This document shows positions 4,743-10,940 of a stretch of 10,940 nucleotides of DNA, in pieces; positions within the stretch are counted from its first letter, which is position 1; each line of letters opens with the position of its first letter. Below the pieces are notes generated by a model. The model had not been told where the DNA came from. It did no database searches and saw only the letters and a list, made by a program, of their open reading frames with translations. Source of the stretch: RGIG2945 sp045540355 (GTDB taxonomy: Bacteria > Bacillota > Clostridia > Oscillospirales > Acutalibacteraceae). A program made the translations under genes and the position numbers. Where the stretch lies: NCBI GenBank assembly GCA_045540355.1, contig JAZQHB010000024.1, positions 1-10,940 of the forward strand, written 5' to 3'.

Positions 4743-5894
4743 TTGAAAAAGAGTTTTTTACTGATTTTTGCTATTACAATGTTTTTAACACTTTCTAATA
4801 TCGGTGTAACAGCCGCAGAAAATGTTTCAATTTACGTTGAAAACACAACTGTTAGTGTAAATAGTGAAATTCAAGTGCCAATAAAAATAAACCAAAATAG
4901 CGGTCTTTGTGGGGCAACAATTACTGTCAACTATGACACTAATTTGACATTATCAAATGTTGTCAAGGGTGAAGCCCTATCAACGCTTGTTATGACAAAA
5001 CCGGGAAATATGTCATTAAACCCTGTAAATATTGTTTATGACGGTATGGAAGAAGACAAGACAAATGGCATTATAGCCTATTTGTGTTTTGAACCTATGA
5101 ATACAGCAGGTGTTTATGATATTTCTATATCTTACGAGGACGGAAGTATTGTTGACGGAAGTTTACAACCAATACAAGTTGAAATGACAAATGGTAAAAT
5201 CACAGTAACATCTTCTGATAGCGGAAATGATAGTGAAGATGACGAAGATGATGTAATTACACATAATGGTCCTATTATCACAATAGGAAATGTGACCGCA
5301 AACGGAAATGAAAGCATTGATGTTCCTATTTACATATCACAGAACACAGGTATATGTGGCACAACCATTACTTTCAGCTATGATTCTTCTCTGACATTAA
5401 CAGGGATTACAAGAGGTGAAGCATTACCCTCGCTTGTTATGACAAAGCCGGGAAATTTATCATTAAATCCTTTTAATCTTGTATTTGACGCTATGGAAGA
5501 AGATACAACAAATGGTATCTTTGTAACATTATCATTTAATGTACCTCAGACAAATGGTACATATAACATTATGGCAACCTACGCAGAGGGTGATATTGTA
5601 AACGGAAGTTTGCAACCTGTTGATGTTCTAATCGAAAACGGAAGTATCACAGTAGGAGAAAAAAATGTAGAGGTTACTATTGGTAGTGATAAAATCACAT
5701 TGCCTGTAGTCGCAACCGCAGAAGGCAATGTTTATATCGCTTTTTATAAAAACTCAGGGCAGATGACATCTGTTCATAGTTTCGCTTTAAGCGATACAGA
5801 TATTGCTGTTTCTGTAGATTCCAATGCTGATTATGCAAAGGTATTCTGTTGGACAGATGATTTAGTACCGCTATGCGAAGAAAAAAAGTTATAA
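4743..5894 (+). CDS. secreted double-cohesin protein
   Basis: A 383-residue protein (TTG start). A signal peptide covers residues 1-25 (LIFAITMFLTL core, VTAAEN). Cohesin A spans about 27-155. A short acidic linker rich in Ser, Asp and Glu (156-172) follows, then cohesin B (about 176-304). Residues 308-383 form a small beta-rich tail ending in a KVFCWTDDLVPLCEEKKL motif, a type I recall at the C-termini of other clostridial surface proteins. There is no SLH, dockerin, sortase or membrane anchor. The two cohesins are close paralogues, with 27 of 35 residues identical in the core GEAL to TNGI stretch, and differ more from the cohesins in the neighbouring genes. By family knowledge, cohesins bind dockerins, so this protein could bridge two dockerin-bearing partners. 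It begins 17 nt after the SLH-cohesin stop, so they are surely one operon. The tail function is unknown. Confidence 0.9.
   Translation: MKKSFLLIFAITMFLTLSNIGVTAAENVSIYVENTTVSVNSEIQVPIKINQNSGLCGATITVNYDTNLTLSNVVKGEALSTLVMTKPGNMSLNPVNIVYDGMEEDKTNGIIAYLCFEPMNTAGVYDISISYEDGSIVDGSLQPIQVEMTNGKITVTSSDSGNDSEDDEDDVITHNGPIITIGNVTANGNESIDVPIYISQNTGICGTTITFSYDSSLTLTGITRGEALPSLVMTKPGNLSLNPFNLVFDAMEEDTTNGIFVTLSFNVPQTNGTYNIMATYAEGDIVNGSLQPVDVLIENGSITVGEKNVEVTIGSDKITLPVVATAEGNVYIAFYKNSGQMTSVHSFALSDTDIAVSVDSNADYAKVFCWTDDLVPLCEEKKL
4968..5072 (+). repeat. cohesin A core, duplicated at 5415-5519
   Basis: This encodes the 35-residue core beginning GEALSTLVMTKPGN. It matches 5415-5519 at 27 of 35 residues, with obvious nucleotide similarity in the shared CTTGTTATGACAAA stretch. 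It indicates tandem duplication of a cohesin module within the gene. Confidence 0.8.
5415..5519 (+). repeat. cohesin B core, duplicate of 4968-5072
   Basis: This encodes the core beginning GEALPSLVMTKPGN. It is collinear and ungapped with the copy at 4968-5072. The differences are conservative (S/P, T/S, M/L, V/F, I/L, Y/F, G/A, K/T), which suggests that both copies remain functional folds. Confidence 0.8.
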
Positions 5895-5921
5895 CTAAAT
5901 AAAAGAAAGGAAGGAAATGCA

Positions 5922-8900
5922 ATGAAACAAAAAAAGCTAATTTCATTGATTCTGTCATTGATAATGTTGGCATCGTTGTTTACACCTTTTTCTGCATTTG
6001 CTAATGGTGCAACAACAATAACAATACCAACAATAAGTGACACGGCAGGGGCAACAGTTGATGTGGCTGTAAGCATTGAAAACAACCCCGGTATTCTTGG
6101 TGCAACTTTAAAATTTGAATTTGACGAAGCATTAACTCTGTTAAACGCTACAAACGGAGAGGCTTTTTCTGCATTAACTATGACAAAGCCCGGAACTTTA
6201 ACATCACCGTGTAATTTTGTATGGGACGGTCAGGAGTTGGCAGATGAAAATATTATCGACGGTGTAATTTTAACACTTCAATTCAAAATTCCTGATGATG
6301 CAGTATCAGGCACAAAATACAATATCACTGCAACATATACAGACGGTGATATTGTAAACAACTACTTAAATCCTATCAATGTCAATATTATAAATGGTAG
6401 TATTGAAGTTTTAGATTTTACTTATGGAGATTTGAACTCTGACAAAAAAATAAATACCACTGATATAATTATGTTAAGACGACATATAGCTGGTGGTTAT
6501 GAGCAAGTTATCAAAGAACAAGCTGCTGATGTGAATATCGACACTAAAACAAATTCGACTGATACAATTTTAGTAAGAAGATATATTGCAGGTGGTTATG
6601 GAATAACTTTGCCTTATATCCCCTCTGGTTGTAACCACGTTATGCAAGCAATCCCTGCTAAAGAAGCAACTGAAGAAGAAGAGGGCAATATTGCATATTG
6701 GTATTGTAAGGCTTGCGGAAAATATTTTAGTGATGAAAAAGGAACAACATCAATTACGCTTGAAGATACAGTTTTACCTGTATTGCCAAAATCTGAATAC
6801 ACAATTCAGTATGTATGTGATATGATAGCTCCGAATAATACCTCTTTTAAAGAAACCGATACCTATAAACCTACTCAAAGAAAAGTGTTACAAGATGTTA
6901 AAATGGATACATACGAATTTTTGGGTTGGTCTGACGCAAACGGCAGAATGTACGGAATGGAACTTCCAGAGGGTACAACTGGCGATTTGATATTATATGC
7001 AAACTGGGCAAGTCTCCGAAACAGAGCTGTACCCGTAAGCAAATTAGGTAAACCTATAATTTTGGAAGATTCCACAGAGGGACAAATTTTATTTGTTTAC
7101 GAAATAGGTGAAATACAAAATATTCCTTTATTTGAAACACAAGATTTGCTTGTAGCTGACGGTATCATTACAAGTAATGGTGTTGTAAATCAAACATCAA
7201 TAGAAACAGGCAATGCACAGGAAGTTGCAAAAGCAGTTGCAAACACAACAACAAACTCATCTGCTTGGACATTATCAAAAGATTGGAATGAAATCACATC
7301 TGTTAGTGAAGAATGGGCAGAACAGCAAGGAATGACCACTACAGAAGCAGAAGAATTTTCAAAAAGTAATAGTAATACATACAATATGACAAATTCCTCT
7401 GGCGGTTCTTCAAGTTTAGTAAATAGTAGCGGCTCATCATTCAGATTATCACAAAATGAAGCCCACAAAGACGAAACTTACAACGAAGACCAGAAATATA
7501 CTGAATTTGACATTAACGGTAAACTTTCTAACTCTACAACAGTTTCAGCAGGTGTTAAGGTTCCTGCCGGCCCTGTTAGTGTAGAGGCTGGCGTAGAAAA
7601 TACAACCTCTTTTGAAATAGGTGCAGGCTATAACGAGAAAAACTACTCTAAAGATGTATCTACAGGTACAGATAGTTGGAGCGAGAACATTGACGTTTCA
7701 AGCTCTCAATCCTCTACCTCGACATCATCAAAAACTTGGAACAGTTCACAGGGCTTTAGTTCAAGTAGTGCCACAAGCTCAACACAAGCTGTTTCAAAGG
7801 CTGTATCAGAGCTTATAAGCCAAAAGCACTCAAAGGATTCAACGTATTCAACAGGTAGTGAAGAAGAACAAACACGTCAACACGCTACTTCAAATGCAAC
7901 AAACGATTCCTACAGTTCGTCTATAACATATTCAAATGCGGAAATGACGATAAATGAAAGAGTATTTACATCAACAGGCAATACCTACGGCGCGTACAGA
8001 TTAGTACAAGTTGGAAAAGCTAAAGTTTTTGCAGTTGTCGGATATGATATTAAAAATAAAACCTATTACACATATACGCATACAGTTTTAGATGATGACG
8101 AATATAAAGAATATCTCGACTATTCATTTGATAGGTCATTTAATGATTACGAAACAAGCGTACTTCCGTTTGAAATACCTGTTTTCGTTGATGATTTTGT
8201 AAACAGTAGAATTACATCATCAAAATTGCAAATTAGTGATAATGGTGTAGTTACAAAATATCTTGGTGAAGAAACAGACGAAATTATAATAATTCCGTCT
8301 TATTACACAAAAACCAATACAACAACAGGCGAACCCGAAATGATTAAAATTACAGGGCTTGCACCGGGATTGTTTAAAGATAACACAAATATAGTTGGTA
8401 TATCTCTTGGTAATTTTGTGAATGAAATTCCCGAATCTGCATTTGAGGGCTGTACTTCATTGAAAGAAATTGTTTGTCCTAATGTTATGCGTATAGGTGC
8501 AAATGCGTTCAAGGGTTGTACTTCTCTTAGTGAGTTCTCATTACCTGACGAAATAGAAACTATCGGTGAAAATGCTTTTGACGGCATTCCAGCACTCAAG
8601 TCTAATGCACCGACAAAAGAAATCGCTAATATTGTAGCAAGCTCAAATGTTCAAAACATAACTTTGGATATATCCAAAATAGAAGCAGATGATTTCAGCG
8701 ATATGTCATTTGAAATCGGAGAAATTGAGACATTTAAGCTGCTTGGCGGACACAAAGAATACAAAGGGTTAAACATAAATTCTGATGCACAAAACACAAT
8801 TTTAAGCGGTATCACAATTTCAGAATGTGATGTAGTCCCGATAGAGGTTTCATCATCGAATTTAACACTTGAAAGAGTTACGGCTCATAGTGACGGTTTT

Positions 8901-10046
8901 GCACTTATTTTAAAAGCTGATGAAACTACACTTTCAATAGAGGGTGTATCAAGTATGTTATCAGAAAGTGCAAATGCAGTTATCGGCAAAAATATTAGCT
9001 TTGTAGAAATAAACAACGAAACATATTCTGCAATAGAAACAAATGGTAACGCATTAATTTGTGGTGAACTTAACAATAATGACAATTACTTGTCTGATGA
9101 AAAAGTTGTGTATATCACAGAAGAAGAATATATAAACTATTTAACGTCAAGAAAAGTATCATTTGATGCTAATGGCGGTACAACCACAACCGAATATATG
9201 ATGATTCCATACAATGCACCATACGGAGAGCTTCCGACTGCAAGCAGGGATTATTATACTTTCGATGGTTGGTACACAACGCCTGAAGACACAGCAGATA
9301 TTCAAGGCGAAAAGATAACATCTGAAACCTTAATGACCTCATTAGTAGATGTGACATTATATGCTCGTTGGATACAAAATGTTGATTCACCGTGGGTTTT
9401 AAAATCTGATATGCCGACAGATGCTATGGTTGTTAATACGGAATATAGATATACTTTGACAGAGTACACAACTTCAAGCTCATCATCATTATCAGGTTGG
9501 GAACACTACAACACAACATCACAATGGAGTGCTTACGGTGGTTGGAGTGATTGGAGCAGAAGCACACAATACTACGCAAGCGATTCAAGAGAGGTTCAGC
9601 AAGAAATTTGGTCTGAATGGATTGATACAAGTTATAATTTGCACGAATATCATTATTATCATTGGAGTCCTAAAAAGGGTTGGTATTACACAACAAGGTC
9701 TGCGGCAGCAAATGCTGGTGTTGGAACACCTGTATTCAGAGAACATTGGCTGACATATACATTGCCGTGGAACAAAAAGAGTGGCGGAATGGACCATTAT
9801 GGTCCGCATAGTGACGGATATTTATATTTCAAAGCTGACGGAACAGCAGGCGGAGCATCACCGTTTGAAAGAGATACTTGGATTTCACAAGGATATACCA
9901 ATTATTATAATGTTTGGAGATATAGAGACCGTTATTTGATTTACACTTACCACTTTAGAAGATTTTTAGAAAAAACATCTACAACCTATCCTACAGGTGA
10001 CAATATTTCAAATATTCAAGAATGGGTACAGTATAGAGCAAAATAA
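5922..10046 (+). CDS. giant secreted cohesin-dockerin protein with B-repeats and LRRs
   Basis: A 1374-residue protein. Modules in order: signal peptide (1-28); cohesin (30-165, with NNPGILG and FVWDG); type I dockerin (167-227) with two canonical calcium loops, D170-N172-D174-N178-D181 and D203-N205-D207-N211-D214, each followed by a paired Arg; a short Cys/His module (C237, H239, C262, C265) ending in CGKYF; an InlB-type B-repeat (292-362, ending ILYANW); a Ser/Thr/Asn-rich region (about 430-720); BspA-type leucine-rich repeats (about 805-895: AFEGCTSL, AFKGCTSL); a beta-rich stretch (900-1075); a second B-repeat (1078-1150); and a Trp/Tyr-rich C-terminus with WSDWS. No SLH, LPXTG or catalytic domain is seen, so surface retention probably uses the dockerin. 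B-repeats and LRRs suggest adhesion. The upstream purine-rich AAAGGAAGG and 27-nt spacing place it in the cohesin operon. Confidence 0.9.
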   Translation: MKQKKLISLILSLIMLASLFTPFSAFANGATTITIPTISDTAGATVDVAVSIENNPGILGATLKFEFDEALTLLNATNGEAFSALTMTKPGTLTSPCNFVWDGQELADENIIDGVILTLQFKIPDDAVSGTKYNITATYTDGDIVNNYLNPINVNIINGSIEVLDFTYGDLNSDKKINTTDIIMLRRHIAGGYEQVIKEQAADVNIDTKTNSTDTILVRRYIAGGYGITLPYIPSGCNHVMQAIPAKEATEEEEGNIAYWYCKACGKYFSDEKGTTSITLEDTVLPVLPKSEYTIQYVCDMIAPNNTSFKETDTYKPTQRKVLQDVKMDTYEFLGWSDANGRMYGMELPEGTTGDLILYANWASLRNRAVPVSKLGKPIILEDSTEGQILFVYEIGEIQNIPLFETQDLLVADGIITSNGVVNQTSIETGNAQEVAKAVANTTTNSSAWTLSKDWNEITSVSEEWAEQQGMTTTEAEEFSKSNSNTYNMTNSSGGSSSLVNSSGSSFRLSQNEAHKDETYNEDQKYTEFDINGKLSNSTTVSAGVKVPAGPVSVEAGVENTTSFEIGAGYNEKNYSKDVSTGTDSWSENIDVSSSQSSTSTSSKTWNSSQGFSSSSATSSTQAVSKAVSELISQKHSKDSTYSTGSEEEQTRQHATSNATNDSYSSSITYSNAEMTINERVFTSTGNTYGAYRLVQVGKAKVFAVVGYDIKNKTYYTYTHTVLDDDEYKEYLDYSFDRSFNDYETSVLPFEIPVFVDDFVNSRITSSKLQISDNGVVTKYLGEETDEIIIIPSYYTKTNTTTGEPEMIKITGLAPGLFKDNTNIVGISLGNFVNEIPESAFEGCTSLKEIVCPNVMRIGANAFKGCTSLSEFSLPDEIETIGENAFDGIPALKSNAPTKEIANIVASSNVQNITLDISKIEADDFSDMSFEIGEIETFKLLGGHKEYKGLNINSDAQNTILSGITISECDVVPIEVSSSNLTLERVTAHSDGFALILKADETTLSIEGVSSMLSESANAVIGKNISFVEINNETYSAIETNGNALICGELNNNDNYLSDEKVVYITEEEYINYLTSRKVSFDANGGTTTTEYMMIPYNAPYGELPTASRDYYTFDGWYTTPEDTADIQGEKITSETLMTSLVDVTLYARWIQNVDSPWVLKSDMPTDAMVVNTEYRYTLTEYTTSSSSSLSGWEHYNTTSQWSAYGGWSDWSRSTQYYASDSREVQQEIWSEWIDTSYNLHEYHYYHWSPKKGWYYTTRSAAANAGVGTPVFREHWLTYTLPWNKKSGGMDHYGPHSDGYLYFKADGTAGGASPFERDTWISQGYTNYYNVWRYRDRYLIYTYHFRRFLEKTSTTYPTGDNISNIQEWVQYRAK

Positions 10047-10083
10047 TTTTAGAACTATACTGAACAAGTGAAGCTATTGAAAG

Positions 10084-10116
10084 AGGATTAAGCTAAATCA
10101 CAGCTTAGTCCTTTTT
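10084..10116 (+). terminator. terminator of the cohesin operon
   Basis: An 11-bp stem, AGGATTAAGCT (10084-10094) with AGCTTAGTCCT (10102-10112) including one G-U pair, closes a 7-nt loop. It is followed by TTTTTCTTTT. It lies 37 nt after the stop of the giant protein and separates the surface-protein operon from the parM-like genes. Confidence 0.88.
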
Positions 10117-10148
10117 CTTTTGCTCAATTTTCGGTCAAATCGTACTCA

Positions 10149-10253
10149 ATGAGTTTTGTTTCTCTTCCTGATATGCTAAAAGCACAGAAAATTGGTACAG
10201 CGGAAATACCATTTACTGAATATTTAAAGCTACAGGAGGATAACGCATTATGA
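10149..10253 (+). CDS. small ORF upstream of parM, possibly a gene remnant
   Basis: A 34-codon ORF starting MSFVSLPDMLKAQKIGT, with a coding-like amino-acid composition. It ends in a TGA that overlaps the next ATG as ATGA. No convincing Shine-Dalgarno precedes the ATG, and the frame stays open upstream to 10092, through the terminator. The ORF may therefore be the tail of a gene whose 5' part was lost when the cohesin cluster or its terminator was joined here, or a real small protein. The family is not recognised. Confidence 0.35.
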   Translation: MSFVSLPDMLKAQKIGTAEIPFTEYLKLQEDNAL

Positions 10254-10309
10254 ACACTTTTAGAATCAGAATACGGAGAAAGGAGAGCAAATGTTATGAA
10301 AGAGCTTAA
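10250..10309 (+). CDS. 19-residue basic small ORF overlapping parM
   Basis: It encodes MNTFRIRIRRKESKCYERA behind a strong AGGAGG (10234-10239) with 10-nt spacing. It overlaps the preceding ORF by 4 nt (ATGA) and the parM-like start by 14 nt in another frame. The good ribosome binding site and double overlap suggest that it is translated, either as a small basic protein or as a leader peptide coupling ribosomes into parM. No family is recognised. Confidence 0.4.
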   Translation: MNTFRIRIRRKESKCYERA

Positions 10310-10940
10310 CGGAGTAAAAATCATAGGAATAGACCACGGGTACGGCAATATCAAGAGCAGTTGCACCGTTACACCTACAGGGCTTTTTAAGTATGAAAGT
10401 GAGCCTATATTTACAGGGAACATTCTTGAATACAACGGTACATATTACCGTGTAGGCGAAGGTCATAAGGAATTTATCGCCGACAAATCAGCTGATGATG
10501 AATATTACATTTTTACCCTTATGGCTATTGCAAGAGAATTAAGCCGTGTGGGTATCACCTCTGCCGATGTGCATATTGCTGCCGGACTTCCTTTAACTTG
10601 GGTACGCTCACAGCGAGAGGAATTTCGCAAATATCTTATGCAGAAAGACGAAGTTGATTTTCGTTTTAACGGCAAGCAATACCATATTCGCATTGTCGGG
10701 AGCAGTATATTTCCGCAAGGTTATCCGGCAATAGTGGAAAGAATATCACAGTTTACAGGCACAAACATTCTTGCAGACATTGGCAACGGCACAATGAATA
10801 TTATGTATATCAACAACAAAAAGCCGATTGAAAGTAAGTGTTGGACGGAGAAGCTCGGTGTTAATCAATATATGATTGCCGCTAAAAACAGCATTATGGA
10901 TAAGTTCGGGGTAAAGATTGAGGATTCTGTTGTGGAACAG
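10296..10940 (+). CDS. parM: ParM/StbA-family actin-like ATPase, 3' truncated by window
   Basis: The first 215 residues of an actin-fold ATPase; the frame is open to the window edge. It has the phosphate-1 motif IGIDHGYGNIK (D13, G15, G17, N18, K20) and the phosphate-2 motif ILADIGNGTMNI (D161, G163, G165, T166), with an AAGLP segment (95-99) between. This fits the ParM/StbA group, which polymerises with ATP to segregate plasmids. Homologues are common on clostridial integrative elements and plasmids, where they may stabilise the extrachromosomal form. The ATG at 10296 lies 10 nt after AAAGGAG (10279-10285); a nearby ATG at 10291 hits a stop after two codons. A DNA-binding partner (ParR-like) and centromere-like repeats would be expected downstream or upstream but are not seen here. 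Similarity to plasmid ParM proper is only at family level. Confidence 0.88.
   Translation, partial: MKELNGVKIIGIDHGYGNIKSSCTVTPTGLFKYESEPIFTGNILEYNGTYYRVGEGHKEFIADKSADDEYYIFTLMAIARELSRVGITSADVHIAAGLPLTWVRSQREEFRKYLMQKDEVDFRFNGKQYHIRIVGSSIFPQGYPAIVERISQFTGTNILADIGNGTMNIMYINNKKPIESKCWTEKLGVNQYMIAAKNSIMDKFGVKIEDSVVEQ

Noticed and set aside
10124..10435. Minus-strand open frame of 103 codons overlapping the parM start
   Set aside because: It opposes a clearly recognisable ParM-family coding frame and has no recognisable product.
1..10940. CRISPR array, tRNA, rRNA or riboswitch
   Set aside because: I saw no regularly spaced repeats, cloverleaf or rRNA-like segments, or known aptamer cores anywhere in the window.

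Overview
The window is AT-rich, with strong AGGAGG-type Shine-Dalgarno sites, tightly packed plus-strand genes, S-layer-homology (SLH) domains and typical cohesin/dockerin modules. This points to a low-GC Gram-positive anaerobe of the class Clostridia, probably from the gut. A TnpV-family gene, a DUF6809-type gene, a tyrosine recombinase and a ParM/StbA-type actin-like gene suggest that the window lies inside an integrative or mobilizable element rather than the core chromosome.

Layout. Positions 72-1326 hold an overlapping three-gene operon: a TnpV-like protein, a DUF6809-like protein and a small secreted protein. It ends at a strong hairpin (1357-1388). Positions 1496-2955 form a segment bounded by a perfect 25-bp inverted repeat. 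The segment encodes a complete tyrosine recombinase with its own terminator. Near its left end, on the minus strand, it carries a full-consensus promoter (TTGACA, 18-nt spacer, TATAAT, with a TG extension) that points outward to the left. Positions 3027-10046 hold a four-gene plus-strand cluster: an XRE-type regulator, an SLH-cohesin anchor, a double-cohesin protein, and a 1374-residue secreted protein with cohesin, dockerin, InlB-type B-repeats and BspA-type leucine-rich repeats. A terminator follows at 10084-10116. From 10149 two tiny overlapping ORFs lead into a parM-like gene that runs off the right edge.

How it may work together (inference). The recombinase would invert 1496-2955. In the orientation seen here the strong promoter faces away from the XRE/cohesin cluster, so the cluster should be OFF. 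After inversion the same promoter would sit about 110 nt upstream of the XRE start codon and drive the whole cluster (ON). The encoded proteins look like a miniature cellulosome-like surface assembly without any visible carbohydrate-active enzyme. The SLH-cohesin protein would hold the dockerin of the giant protein at the cell wall. The giant protein's own cohesin and the double-cohesin protein could extend or cross-link the assembly. The main point of interest is a phase-variable, mobile-element-borne cohesin/dockerin surface structure with a self-contained inversion switch.
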